Source: an uncultured Desulfobacterales bacterium
GTDB lineage: Bacteria > Desulfobacterota > Desulfobacteria > Desulfobacterales > JAHEIW01
Reading direction: 5' to 3'
Length of the DNA: 64,000 nt
Assembly (NCBI GenBank): GCA_947259495.1
Contig: CAMYLV010000013.1
Coordinates: forward strand, 82,078 to 146,077
The position numbers were made by a program, and so were the translations under genes. The notes below the pieces were generated by a model. The model did no database searches. It was given only the letters and a program-made list of their open reading frames with translations, and was not told the origin of the DNA. Below, piece by piece: positions 25,187 to 34,413 of this stretch. The first letter of the stretch is position 1; every line of letters begins with the position of its first letter.

Positions 25187-26914
25187 TTAATATGTCCTCT
25201 CTTTGGGTTCAAATTTGGTAAGGGTAACCGGCTTGGTAAATATCTGCGGCCCTTTAACTGCATCGTATCGGGCCAGGGTGTGGGCCAGAAAAGTTTTATC
25301 GTCACGCTCCGGAAAGTCTTCCCGCGAATGGGCACCGCGGCTTTCTTCACGATGAAGGGCACCCCGCGTAATGACTTCAGCCAGATCCAGCAAATGACCC
25401 AGCTCGATGGCATCCAAAAGGTCGCGGTTAAAGCAGTTGCCTTTGTCCTGAATGGAAAGATTTTGATAACGCTTTTTGAGCTGCGCTATTTTAGCGAGCG
25501 CTGTGTTCAAGGAGTCTTTTTGACGGAAAACAGACACGTTTTCCATCATGCTTTCCTGAAGCTCGGCTCTTATAGGCCCACTGGTCTCTTTGCCAGTACT
25601 GTTCATCAAGGCTTGAATCGTGTCCGCGTCATTTTTTTCCGGCTTGGCAGGCAGTTTCGGCCGGGCAACCGATTGATTAAATGCTTTTAGGGCCATGCCG
25701 GCCCGCCGGCCGAAGACCAGCGTATCGAGCAGGGCATTGCATCCCAGCCGATTGGCCCCGTGTACGGACACACAGGCACACTCACCGGCCGCATAAAGTC
25801 CGGCAAAAGGGGTATTTTGCTCATCAACAATGACGCGACCATCGGCATCCGTTGCAATACCGCCCATCATGTAGTGGCAGGTGGGCTGCACCGGTATCGG
25901 CTCTTTAACCGGATCGACACCGGCATAGGTGCGTGCAAAGCTGGTAATCTCGGCTAACTTTTTTTCAATCACATCTTCACCCAGGTGTGTCAGACTCAGG
26001 TGAAAATAGTCTTTTCCATCGATTCCCCTGCCGGCGCGCATTTCCTCAAGCATGCAGCGTGAAATCATATCGCGCGGCGCTAAATCTTTGATGACCGGTG
26101 CGTATCTTTCCATGAAACGTTCACCTTCATTGTTCAATAAAATGCCGCCTTCACCCCGCGCTGCCTCGCTGATGAGAATACCCAGCTTATAAATTCCAGT
26201 AGGATGAAACTGAACAAATTCCATATCTTCCAGAGGCGCACCGGCTCGATAGGCAATGGCCATGCCATCACCGGTACTGGCAAAAGCATTGGACGTGGTC
26301 TTGTAAATTTTACCGGCACCGCCGGTGGCCAGCATAACGGCTTTGCAATGAAACGTATGTAGCTTACCGGTGGACAATTCATAGGCCACCACACCGCAAC
26401 ACTGCCCATCCTGACCGATCAAAGACAACATCTGGAACTCGTCAAAAAATTCAATCCCTCTCTGTAAGCTTTGCTCCCAGAGCGTGTCTAAAATAACTCT
26501 GCCGGTTCGCGTCGCTGCATAGCAGGCCCGCTTGACAGGCGCCTCGCCATAGTTGCGGGTATGCCCGCCGAAGGCCCTTTGAGCGATCTTGCCCTCTGAA
26601 GTGCGATTAAAGGGGACTCCGAGGTTTTCCAACTCATAAATCGCCCGGGGCGCGTCGTTGGCCAGAATCTCGATGGCATCCTGATCCCCCAGATAATCAC
26701 TGCCCTTGACCGTATCAAACATGTGCCATTCACAATGGTCTTCTTCTTCATTGCCTAAAGCGGCGCCGATTCCCCCCTGGGCCGCCCCGGAGTGAGAGCG
26801 CGTGGCAAAAACTTTAGTGAGAACGGCGACATGAGCATCTTTTCCGATCTCAACCGCTGCCCGCAGTCCGGCGAGTCCAGCGCCCACAATAATCACATCA
26901 TATTGGTGTTTCAT
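25187..26914 (-). CDS. sdhA: Succinate dehydrogenase/fumarate reductase flavoprotein
   Basis: A 575-residue flavoprotein that interconverts succinate and fumarate. VIIVGAGLAGLRAAVE is the FAD-binding loop, and TRSHSGAAQGGI carries the histidine that is normally linked covalently to FAD. Active-site elements are seen in FVQFHPTGIY, ARGEGGILLNNEGERFMERY and TCHYMMGGI. The start follows GAGGTATCGC. The order flavoprotein, Fe-S subunit, cNMP-binding protein, without a cytochrome b subunit, is unusual; the 564 bases upstream hold no gene. The direction of reaction in vivo is not known. Confidence 0.93.
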   Translation of the reverse strand: MKHQYDVIIVGAGLAGLRAAVEIGKDAHVAVLTKVFATRSHSGAAQGGIGAALGNEEEDHCEWHMFDTVKGSDYLGDQDAIEILANDAPRAIYELENLGVPFNRTSEGKIAQRAFGGHTRNYGEAPVKRACYAATRTGRVILDTLWEQSLQRGIEFFDEFQMLSLIGQDGQCCGVVAYELSTGKLHTFHCKAVMLATGGAGKIYKTTSNAFASTGDGMAIAYRAGAPLEDMEFVQFHPTGIYKLGILISEAARGEGGILLNNEGERFMERYAPVIKDLAPRDMISRCMLEEMRAGRGIDGKDYFHLSLTHLGEDVIEKKLAEITSFARTYAGVDPVKEPIPVQPTCHYMMGGIATDADGRVIVDEQNTPFAGLYAAGECACVSVHGANRLGCNALLDTLVFGRRAGMALKAFNQSVARPKLPAKPEKNDADTIQALMNSTGKETSGPIRAELQESMMENVSVFRQKDSLNTALAKIAQLKKRYQNLSIQDKGNCFNRDLLDAIELGHLLDLAEVITRGALHREESRGAHSREDFPERDDKTFLAHTLARYDAVKGPQIFTKPVTLTKFEPKERTY

Positions 26915-27478
26915 GCGATACCTCTTTTTTGATCCAAGAAATATTTTTAATTGAAATTTGAGCTGTTAAAACATTAGATTACCATTCCAACAGACAAGCA
27001 AAAGGAGCAGATCCACGCACGTTCAGACGGTTGAATGGATAAGATAAGAAACACAATTATTTACTTACGCTTATAATTCAGGCGGGTTGAAAATGTAAAG
27101 AATTTTTTGGCGGCCAGCCCAATGCCGTGTCTGACGAACGAATAAAAGATGATGCTTGACTTTGTCATTCCAATTGATAGTTTTATAGGTATCAGCAGGG
27201 GTATTTTCTTATAATTGCTGGCCATTTCCGATTTTCATTCATCTTAGCGGCTCATCTATTCGAATCGAAACGATTCCGTATCTGACCTTGCTTTTTACCT
27301 GGATTTATGACGGAAGCTAACCGCCACAGGCGAAGACATCATTTTTTGCGTGTACGGATTTTTAAATTTGTCTCAAATGAAATAAACTAGGACGGACAAT
27401 GTCAAAGACAAAATTAATTATTGCCTGTATCTTGGTAAAAAAGTCGAACAGGCAAATTTTATACCGTTATAAGACACA
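26915..27478. other. Gene-free region upstream of sdhA and archease
   Basis: No coding frame was found here. It must hold divergent promoters for sdhA and the archease gene. A short AATCG-AA-CGATT palindrome lies near 27263. No membrane anchor of succinate dehydrogenase, full or broken, could be recognised. Confidence 0.5.
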
Positions 27479-27883
27479 ATGGGATTTCAGGAAATTGAAC
27501 ATACAGCAGACCGCGCCTTGAAAATATTTGGCGGGAACCTCAAAGAGCTGTTCATCAGTGCTGCCGAAGGGATGACGTCTCTGATGGTCGCGGATATGTC
27601 TGGCGTTTCGGGGGAAATCGAAAAGACCATTGAAATGGATGCCATCGATACAGAAAGCCTTCTGGTGGAATGGCTGAGCGAGCTGGCTTATTGGGCTGAA
27701 GCTGAAATGCTGATTTTTAAAACATTCAGGATTCAAAACATAACCGTGGACCATCTTGCAGCCAGCGTCATTGGTGGAAAATTGCCCGCACTTGAAAAGC
27801 ATATAAAGGCGGTGACCTATCACAATCTCAAGATTATAAAGTCCCGCCGGGGATTGGAAGCGACTATCGTCTTTGATGTCTAA
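27479..27883 (+). CDS. Archease
   Basis: A 134-residue archease with the metal-binding start GFQEIEHTADRALKIFG and the matching C-terminal acidic end TIVFDV. Archease activates the RNA ligase RtcB by helping transfer GMP to it and by widening its nucleotide range. No clear ribosome site precedes the ATG. The rtcB gene follows on the same strand after 213 bases, the expected partner. The gap holds a 30-base perfect inverted repeat whose first arm begins directly after the stop codon. Confidence 0.9.
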   Translation: MGFQEIEHTADRALKIFGGNLKELFISAAEGMTSLMVADMSGVSGEIEKTIEMDAIDTESLLVEWLSELAYWAEAEMLIFKTFRIQNITVDHLAASVIGGKLPALEKHIKAVTYHNLKIIKSRRGLEATIVFDV

Positions 27884-28031
27884 TACCTGAATCTTGCATG
27901 AAAATTAATGCGAAGCTGGGATTACATTTAAAGACAGCGCATTAAAATTAAAGACCTACAACAAAATATCTGTTGGGTAAAAATGGATGAAAATCATTTT
28001 ATCGCATTAATTTTCATGCAAGATTCAGGTA
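27884..28031. repeat. 148-base palindrome with 30-base perfect inverted repeats
   Basis: Arm 27884-27913 begins TACCTGAATCTTGCATG and arm 28002-28031 is its exact reverse complement over 30 bases, with an 88-base spacer. It begins at the base after the archease stop codon and ends 65 bases before rtcB. Shorter relatives occur at 31249-31275 and 45386-45415. Confidence 0.92.
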
Positions 28032-28096
28032 ATATCTTTGTTGAGCGTTTCAAATTAAAAATAAGGTCCGCGATCTTTTGAATCAAGGGGGATAAA

Positions 28097-29548
28097 ATGG
28101 TTGCGATTCATGATTTCAAACAGCTCGACGAATATCTATTTGAAGTGCCCGCCGCATTCCGCAAAGACATGCGCGTGCCGGCTCGCTTTTATTCCGATGC
28201 AGAGCTGTTAAAAGGCGTCATAACGGACAACAGTCTGCTGCAGCTGATCAACACCGCAACTTTACCCGGAATTGTTAAATATGCGCTGGCCATGCCGGAC
28301 ATCCATCAGGGCTATGGATTTCCCATCGGTGGCGTAGTGGCCACCGAGTTGCCGGATGGGATTATTTCTCCGGGCGGCGTCGGTTATGACATCAATTGCG
28401 GCGTGCGTCTGCTGGCCACGCATTTAAACCATGAGGAAATCGGCCCCTTTGTGGATGATCTGGCTACAATTCTCTATACCAACTGCCCCAGTGGTGTCGG
28501 CAAAGGGGGCAGCATCCAATTGATGGCCGGCGAGCTCGATCAGGTGATGTCGCAGGGTGCGCGCTGGGCTGTCAAAAAAGGATTCGGCTCTGAAGCGGAC
28601 CTGGAGCGCACCGAGGAAAGCGGCTGTCTTGACGGCGCAAACCCCGCAAAAGTCAGTCCGCGCGCCAAGGACCGCGGCCAAAAGCAGGTGGGAACGCTGG
28701 GCGCCGGAAACCATTTCATCGAATTGGATTCCGTTGAAAAGGTCCTGGACGCAGACGTTGCACAACGAATCGGTCTTTTTGAGGGGCAAATCGTGGTTCA
28801 AATCCATTGTGGATCACGCGGCTTGGGGCATCAGGTGTGCGGCGATTACGTGAAGCGCTTCCAAAAAATGATTGCGCGGTACGGACTGAACCTGCCGGAC
28901 CGGGAACTGGTCTGCGCCCCGCTGAGCAGCGCTGAAGGCCAGGATTATCTGGCGGCCATGAAGGCCGCGGCCAATTATGCCTTTGCCAACCGCCAGGTGC
29001 TGGCCTATCATATCCGGCGCAGTTTCGAGCAGGTACTGGCCGGCAAAGTTTCCAACCATCATATTTTCCAGATTTATGATATTGCGCACAATATGGCCAA
29101 AGTCGAAACCCATCGGATAGCGGGCAAAAAGGTACGGCTCTGCGTTCATCGCAAGGGTGCCACACGAGCATTCGGGCCCGGAGCACCGGAACTGCCGCCG
29201 GCTTACCGTGACATCGGGCAGCCTGTATTGGTTCCCGGATCAATGGGAACCGCTTCCTGGGTTCTGGTCGGCACCCGGGAATCGATGGCCCGAACTTTCG
29301 GATCGACCTGTCACGGGGCCGGGCGGACAATGAGCCGAAAAAAAGCCAGGAAAACCATCCGTGGCTTGACACTGCGCGAAGAACTCGAGGGTCGCGGCAT
29401 CCACATCCGGGCGGGGAGCATGTCCGGTCTGGCGGAAGAAGCACCGGCGGCTTATAAAGATGTGGACCGGGTCGTTAAAGTTGTGCACGAAGCGGGCATT
29501 GCGAAAAAGGTTGCAAAACTGAAGCCTATAGCCGTCATCAAGGGCTAA
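28097..29548 (+). CDS. rtcB: RtcB RNA-splicing ligase
   Basis: A 483-residue RtcB that joins 2',3'-cyclic phosphate or 3'-phosphate RNA ends to 5'-OH ends with GTP and Mn2+. The hallmarks are [14 protein letters not shown] near residue 95 with the metal-binding Asp and Cys, [41 protein letters not shown] and [14 protein letters not shown] with the guanylated-His region. AGGGGG precedes the start. In bacteria it repairs broken tRNA or rRNA. With archease it forms a two-gene RNA repair unit; no RtcA or RtcR regulator is present. Confidence 0.95.
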   Translation: MVAIHDFKQLDEYLFEVPAAFRKDMRVPARFYSDAELLKGVITDNSLLQLINTATLPGIVKYALAMPDIHQGYGFPIGGVVATELPDGIISPGGVGYDINCGVRLLATHLNHEEIGPFVDDLATILYTNCPSGVGKGGSIQLMAGELDQVMSQGARWAVKKGFGSEADLERTEESGCLDGANPAKVSPRAKDRGQKQVGTLGAGNHFIELDSVEKVLDADVAQRIGLFEGQIVVQIHCGSRGLGHQVCGDYVKRFQKMIARYGLNLPDRELVCAPLSSAEGQDYLAAMKAAANYAFANRQVLAYHIRRSFEQVLAGKVSNHHIFQIYDIAHNMAKVETHRIAGKKVRLCVHRKGATRAFGPGAPELPPAYRDIGQPVLVPGSMGTASWVLVGTRESMARTFGSTCHGAGRTMSRKKARKTIRGLTLREELEGRGIHIRAGSMSGLAEEAPAAYKDVDRVVKVVHEAGIAKKVAKLKPIAVIKG

Positions 29549-29671
29549 ACTTAATCTCAAAAAGGAATTTTACCCGAGGCGGGCAGGCGCCCAGGGGCTG
29601 CATTGCTTGACGCCCTAATCGGCTTGAGTGAATTAAAATTAATAAAAACGAGCAAAAAAGGAGAACGTGCC

Positions 29672-30589
29672 ATGAGAGTACAAATGAAGAATATCCTTTG
29701 TGCCACGGACTTTTCCGATTTCTCCAATTATACCATCCCCTATGGTGTGGCCCTGGCCAGAGAGTTCGATGCTAAATTGTATATCTGCCACGTAATCGAT
29801 TTATCTTCGATTGCAATTTATGGCGAGTTTCAGCTGAATCCGGTCGACCAGCAAAACCGCATTAAAAAACAGGCCGCCGAGCAACTGAACGATATCATCG
29901 GCAAACAGGCGGTGCGTTGGGAGCCTCTGATTACCGTAGGCCATACCGCTGATGAAGTGTCAAGACTGGTTACAGAAAAGAAAATTGATCTGGTCATTGC
30001 CGCCACCCGCGGCCGCTCAGGTCTGAAGCGCTTAATACTCGGATCGGTTACCGAACGTCTGATGCGCGTACTGACATGCCCTTTGCTGGTGGTTCACAGC
30101 CCGGAACACAAATTTGTGGATCCGGTCAATCAGAAAATAACCCTCAAAAAAATTTTGGTCGGATGCGATTTCTCGCCTGATTCCGACCTGGCCTTTCAGC
30201 ATGCGTTGAGCCTGGCGCAGGAATTCGAGGCTGACCTGCACCTGGCCCATGTGATTGAGCCTTCCGCTTCCAGCGAACTGCTGAAACCGGACAAGTTGCT
30301 GAGCGAAGAAATCGACCAGAAATGGCATCCACGCTTAACCGAAAGGCTTGCGGCCATGGTTCCGGAAGAAGCCCGGAACTGGTGCACACCGGAAACGCAG
30401 ATCTTAAAAGGTCAACCCTATGAGGCTTTAGGGCAGTACGCGAAAGCCAATGAAATGGATATGATTGTGCTGGGTGTTCGCGGTCACGGGCTGGTGAAAA
30501 CGCTCTTTCTGGGGTCAACCACAGACCGGGTGGCGCGTCAGGCCCCCTGTCCGGTTCTTTCAGTGAGCACTAAAGCTCAAAGCGAGTAA
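29672..30589 (+). CDS. Universal stress protein, tandem Usp domains
   Basis: A 305-residue protein with two Usp domains of about 140 residues each. Both carry the ATP-binding type motif G-x2-G-x9-GS: RGRSGLKRLILGSVTERL in the first and RGHGLVKTLFLGSTTDRV in the second. Each domain begins with the usual beta-strand (NILCATDFSD and KILVGCDFSP). Tandem Usp proteins are cytoplasmic stress proteins that bind ATP; the specific role is unknown. AAAAAGGAGAACGTGCC precedes the ATG at 29672. It is convergent with the TlpA-type gene. Confidence 0.87.
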   Translation: MRVQMKNILCATDFSDFSNYTIPYGVALAREFDAKLYICHVIDLSSIAIYGEFQLNPVDQQNRIKKQAAEQLNDIIGKQAVRWEPLITVGHTADEVSRLVTEKKIDLVIAATRGRSGLKRLILGSVTERLMRVLTCPLLVVHSPEHKFVDPVNQKITLKKILVGCDFSPDSDLAFQHALSLAQEFEADLHLAHVIEPSASSELLKPDKLLSEEIDQKWHPRLTERLAAMVPEEARNWCTPETQILKGQPYEALGQYAKANEMDMIVLGVRGHGLVKTLFLGSTTDRVARQAPCPVLSVSTKAQSE

Positions 30590-30612
30590 ATACCGATCCC
30601 GCCCAACAGGAT

Positions 30613-31236
30613 TCACGACCCGGTTTGGGTCGCAAGATGTTCGGTGCGGCTGTTGATCAAAAATTCAAAAAGCTCAGTCGATGCCTGATGGTCCCATTCT
30701 CTCGGTCCCAGCGCCAGGCCCAGTATCCTTCCTTTTTTATCCAGAACAAAGGTCGTTGGAAGCGCGCTGACGGCCAACCCGGACGCAACTTCTCCACTGG
30801 AATCCAGCAATGCGGTAAACGACAGTTTAAATTTTTCGAAAAACGATTTTACCTGCGCTTCGCTTTCCTGTAAATTAACGGCGATCATGGCAAAGTTCTG
30901 ATCTTTGAACCGGCGATGCAATTTTTCCATCGCCGGCATCTCGACAACACAGGTGGGACACCAGGTGGCCCAAAAATTAAGGAACACAATTTTCCCGCGG
31001 AAATCCGACAAACTGACCTTATTACCCGTAATATCTTTAAGCTGAATTTCCAATGGGCGATTAGCATGCGGCATTTTAAGAACGCCCATCTCGCCAAACA
31101 GTCGCTCTAGCTCCTGTTCCGGAGAGCCGGCTATGGCAACATATTGGGTATAAAACAGAAAAAATCCAACTCCCACCACAGCAACCAGGATAAAAGGAAA
31201 AATATAAAATTTAAATGAAAGCGTCTTTTTTAGCAT
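30613..31236 (-). CDS. TlpA-like membrane-anchored thioredoxin
   Basis: About 207 residues: one N-terminal membrane helix (IFPFILVAVVGVGFFLF) followed by a periplasmic thioredoxin domain with the redox motif FWATWCPTCVVEMPAM and the cis-proline region SALPTTFVLDKKG. It would reduce or oxidise extracytoplasmic thiols. An alternative ATG at 31251 lies inside a repeat and is not preferred. It is downstream of the ABC ATPase, permease and DUF2318 genes on the same strand; TlpA-like proteins accompany the same set in the Campylobacter cj1658-cj1665 iron uptake locus. Confidence 0.85.
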   Translation of the reverse strand: MLKKTLSFKFYIFPFILVAVVGVGFFLFYTQYVAIAGSPEQELERLFGEMGVLKMPHANRPLEIQLKDITGNKVSLSDFRGKIVFLNFWATWCPTCVVEMPAMEKLHRRFKDQNFAMIAVNLQESEAQVKSFFEKFKLSFTALLDSSGEVASGLAVSALPTTFVLDKKGRILGLALGPREWDHQASTELFEFLINSRTEHLATQTGS

Positions 31237-31248
31237 ATCAATACTTCT

Positions 31249-31275
31249 CATTAATTTTCATGCAAGATTCAGGTA
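31249..31275. repeat. Half-copy of the TACCTGAATC inverted repeat
   Basis: CATTAATTTTCATGC followed by AAGATTCAGGTA matches 27 bases of the 30-base arm found between archease and rtcB. No second arm is present. It covers the possible upstream start codon of the TlpA-type gene. Confidence 0.8.
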
Positions 31276-31376
31276 TTAAGTTGTTCATGCAACCACAGCC
31301 ATGCGCAGCTGATACGATCGTTTTGAATTAAAGACCTGGTCAGGATATACGGTGACCGTATTCTTTGTCAAGACGC

Positions 31377-32078
31377 TCAATTTGCCAGATGCTTGCCCGA
31401 CATTGGTTGATCCGCAACAATTTTACCATCGGACACCCGCATCAACCGGCGGGCGTATCGGGCACATGCCTCACTGTGCGTGACCATGATGATGGTCATA
31501 CCATCGCTGTTAAAATTTTGTAGTAATTTCATGATATCCGCTGAAGTTTTGCTGTCCAGGTTACCCGTGGGCTCGTCTGCCAGTAAAACCGGCGGCTCGT
31601 TGACAATCGCCCGGGCAATCGCCACGCGCTCTTTTTCACCGCCGGAAATCTGGTTCTGCAAACGCGCTGCCTTTTCCAGCAATCCCACCTGTGAAAGCGC
31701 GTTTTCGACCATCACCTGTTTTTGTTTGCGGCTTTTTCTCACAATGGTCAACGGAAGCATGACATTTTCAAAGACCGTCAGGTAGGGCACCAGGCAAAAG
31801 TCCTGAAATATGAAACCCAAAAATTCTCTGCGAAAATCCGCCTGTTGCTCCGAGCTAAGGCTGTAAATGTTGATCTCATCGACCACAAAGCTTCCGGAAG
31901 TCGGCGCGTTCATGGCCCCCATTATGGAGAGCAGCGTAGATTTGCCGGCGCCGGATTCGCCCATCAGACCGACAAATTCACCCGCCTCGATTTGAAAGCT
32001 GACATCGCAGACTGCTGAAACCACAGCATCGCCGCGGCCGTATGTTTTTATAAGATTTTCTGCCGTAATGTAACTCAT
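31377..32078 (-). CDS. ABC transporter ATP-binding protein (LolD/MacB type)
   Basis: A 233-residue ATPase with Walker A GESGAGKST, Q-loop FIFQDFCLVP, signature ISGGEKERVAIARA (Glu in place of the common Gln), Walker B VLLADEPTGNLDS and the switch His in MVTHS. The D-loop NLDS and size match the LolD/MacB/FtsE group that works with FtsX-type permeases. AAAGGATGAGGTG precedes the start. It lies 34 bases downstream of such a permease, and both belong to the DUF2318 cluster. Confidence 0.9.
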   Translation of the reverse strand: MSYITAENLIKTYGRGDAVVSAVCDVSFQIEAGEFVGLMGESGAGKSTLLSIMGAMNAPTSGSFVVDEINIYSLSSEQQADFRREFLGFIFQDFCLVPYLTVFENVMLPLTIVRKSRKQKQVMVENALSQVGLLEKAARLQNQISGGEKERVAIARAIVNEPPVLLADEPTGNLDSKTSADIMKLLQNFNSDGMTIIMVTHSEACARYARRLMRVSDGKIVADQPMSGKHLAN

Positions 32079-32112
32079 TTATCACCTCATCCTTTAATAT
32101 GGACAATACCGT

Positions 32113-33270
32113 TTATAACGATCTGAGAGCTTCACCGGGATCCAGCCGTGCTGCCATGACTGCCGGATAGGCGCTGGAGACCAGACCGATAAACAGTGCT
32201 AAAATGAAGGCCCCGGCTGCCAATTCGAGATTAAAGGGCACAATGCCGGAATGTCCGTCAACAAAAAATTGAACCGCCGCCTTGGCGCTCCCCCAGCCCA
32301 GCAGATAGCCAACAATGCCGGCCAGACCGGACACGATTGCCGCCTCCAAAAATATAATCTGCATGACATGACGTTTGCGAAACCCGATGGCGCGAAAAAT
32401 GCCGATTTCATCCGTACGCTCTCTGACACTGCTCATCATGGTTACCAGAACCACAAGGCTGCCAATCAGCAAGATCACGCCGGATATGCCGACTGAAAAT
32501 TTTTTAAACTGCCCCAGCGTCTGCATGCGGCCTTTAACCACCTGTTGAATGGCCATCACCTTGGCTCCCGGCAGGGCATCTGAGATCTGCCTGACCATCT
32601 CTTCGATGGGGCAGTCCTGACATAACGCTGCCACCTCGGCCATTGAGACCCGACCGCCTTTGTCAAACAGCGCTTGCGCGGTGCTCAAACGCGCAAACAC
32701 CAGCTGGTCGTCCTGCGAGCCGGTGGGCTGCAAAATCCCTGAAACCACAAAATGCCGATCTTTGGTTTCGAAGCTGTCTCCCGTGCTCAATTTCAGGATA
32801 CGAGCGGCCTCAGCACCTAAGATGACACCGTTCTCATCGGGCAGTTCACCCTGCAATTGCCACCAGGGCTTTAAAATCGTCGATGCTTTAAAATCGACAC
32901 CCGCCAGCAGAACTTTATGCGAATTAACATCTACCACCCCCAGCACTAACGGACCTAAAGCGGCAATATTGCGCGCATTTTTTATAGAACTCACCTGCGC
33001 CAGCTTAGCCTCACGGATTTCCTGCATTTCAAAAGACACGCCGCCCAGAGAAAGTCCGCCATAGGTGAGGGTTAAATTCTCGGTCCGGGGCACAATTAAA
33101 ATGTTGGCACCATATTTTTCCAGTTTGTGATTGATGTCGTTGGTCATCGCCTCAATATAACTGATGATTCCAACAACCGTTGATACACCAATGACCAACC
33201 CGGCCAAAACAAAGAATGCTTTGCCTTTGCGCCGAATCAGATTTTTAATGGATATGTGTTTAAGTGTCAT
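32113..33270 (-). CDS. FtsX/MacB-type ABC permease
   Basis: A 385-residue permease with one N-terminal helix (AFFVLAGLVIGVSTVVG), a large periplasmic domain of about 220 residues, and three C-terminal helices with FRAIGFRKRHVMQIIFLEA, the MacB/FtsX layout. It contains a Cys pair (ALCQDCPIEE) in the periplasmic domain. The start at 33270 follows GGGGAAACG. Such transporters move lipoproteins or peptides or transmit mechanical signals; in the Campylobacter iron locus homologous permeases support iron acquisition through the periplasm. The substrate is not known here. Confidence 0.87.
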   Translation of the reverse strand: MTLKHISIKNLIRRKGKAFFVLAGLVIGVSTVVGIISYIEAMTNDINHKLEKYGANILIVPRTENLTLTYGGLSLGGVSFEMQEIREAKLAQVSSIKNARNIAALGPLVLGVVDVNSHKVLLAGVDFKASTILKPWWQLQGELPDENGVILGAEAARILKLSTGDSFETKDRHFVVSGILQPTGSQDDQLVFARLSTAQALFDKGGRVSMAEVAALCQDCPIEEMVRQISDALPGAKVMAIQQVVKGRMQTLGQFKKFSVGISGVILLIGSLVVLVTMMSSVRERTDEIGIFRAIGFRKRHVMQIIFLEAAIVSGLAGIVGYLLGWGSAKAAVQFFVDGHSGIVPFNLELAAGAFILALFIGLVSSAYPAVMAARLDPGEALRSL

Positions 33271-33425
33271 CGTTTCCCCTGAATTAAACTTCATTTAAAA
33301 TTTTAATATAATTGGTTTTTTGTTCTCAAACCAAACCGCCAACCTCGCTTAGAGCAGATTGGTGAAACATTATCATGACCTCTCTTTGCGGCTTTGCGTG
33401 AGGACGTTCTTTTTTTGTATTTAGC

Positions 33426-34022
33426 TTAAACCTTTCCTGAAAAATTAAAATACTGCCGGCCTTCCAGGATATCCTTGACCTCGATGATGACCTTTCCATT
33501 TTCAACGTGACGATTTAAGGGCGCCGGGTTGCAACCCCCTTTGACCTCATTAACGAGGACCGAAGCAAATTTCCGACCGCAGTTGCGGCACACCATATAA
33601 TCGCCTTCCTGATAATAGCCCTTGCCCGCCGGCCAGCAAACATCACAGGCATCAAAAGCCGCCCGAATAATGCCATCGGAGCTTTTCAGAACAAAATATT
33701 TAATCTTGAATTTTCCGGCTACATGCTCAAAGTGCCGGGCTTTGCCGTCTTCAAAAAGACTTGCCGGCAAACTGACCTGAGAGGCGATATTTTCAGCAGT
33801 AAAGCTGGCGGCCACCGGTGAGTTTTCCGCACGATCGTAAGTGGCATAGTAGATTCCGCCGCCGATAATCAGAACGGAGCAGACAATTGCAACCATAAGC
33901 GGCAGACGCCCTTTTTTCTCAGTGCCCAGAACAGCATCTTTTTTGGCCTGCCGTTTTTCATGTGTCATTATCGTGGTTCGTTTTTTCTGTGATTGCGCAT
34001 TTTTTTTGCTTCTTTTAGACAT
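33426..34022 (-). CDS. DUF2318 membrane-anchored protein
   Basis: About 198 residues: a basic cytoplasmic N-terminus, one membrane helix (LPLMVAIVCSVLIIGGGIYY) and a periplasmic DUF2318 domain with FDACDVCWPAGKGYYQEGD and VCRNCGRKFASVLVNEVKGGCNP, giving two Cys-x2-Cys pairs and a further Cys. The domain is known from the Fe-S-like protein next to Ftr1 iron permeases (FtrD, Cj1660). The start at 34022 is fixed by AAGGAGAAACG. It opens a cluster with permease, ATPase and TlpA-type genes. No Ftr1 or P19 gene is visible in the window. Confidence 0.85.
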   Translation of the reverse strand: MSKRSKKNAQSQKKRTTIMTHEKRQAKKDAVLGTEKKGRLPLMVAIVCSVLIIGGGIYYATYDRAENSPVAASFTAENIASQVSLPASLFEDGKARHFEHVAGKFKIKYFVLKSSDGIIRAAFDACDVCWPAGKGYYQEGDYMVCRNCGRKFASVLVNEVKGGCNPAPLNRHVENGKVIIEVKDILEGRQYFNFSGKV

Positions 34023-34238
34023 AATACGTTTCTCCTTCATCAATTTGAATTCAGAATATTCCAATTTCATCCCGCATAGAAAACCGTGTCCCGTTCAGCG
34101 ATGGGCAAGCGCAGGGATTACTGTAAATGGGCTTTGGCGTGGTCTTTTTGTTTGTTTTTCCCGGTGAAGAACAAGATAACGATTCGAGCTTCAATTATCC
34201 TGTCCACAATCACCGGATAAATGAACCCGGCCATACGT

Positions 34239-34374
34239 TTATACCGCTTTCCATAATAGTGTTCCGATATATGGAATTGAGGCATAAGTGGTTGTAGAAA
34301 AAAACGTTGGAATACCGAAACGTTTTTTGACAACCACTATATACCGCTTTCCATAATAGTGTTCCGATATTTGG
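34239..34374 (+). repeat. Miniature hairpin repeat, copy D plus partial tandem copy
   Basis: A full plus-orientation copy spans 34239-34341. It is directly followed by a second left end, ATACCGCTTTCCATAATAG, which stops at about 34374 (GATATTTGG). This end-to-end partial duplication marks the element boundary. It lies between the DUF2318 gene and the small exported protein. Confidence 0.87.
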
Positions 34375-34413
34375 TTAAACAAACAGGAAAGATAAACCCT
34401 GCACTTATAGGGT

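Noticed and set aside
28716-29444. Minus-strand open frame of 242 codons within rtcB
   Set aside because: It is antisense to well conserved RtcB motifs; the length comes from GC-rich codon positions.
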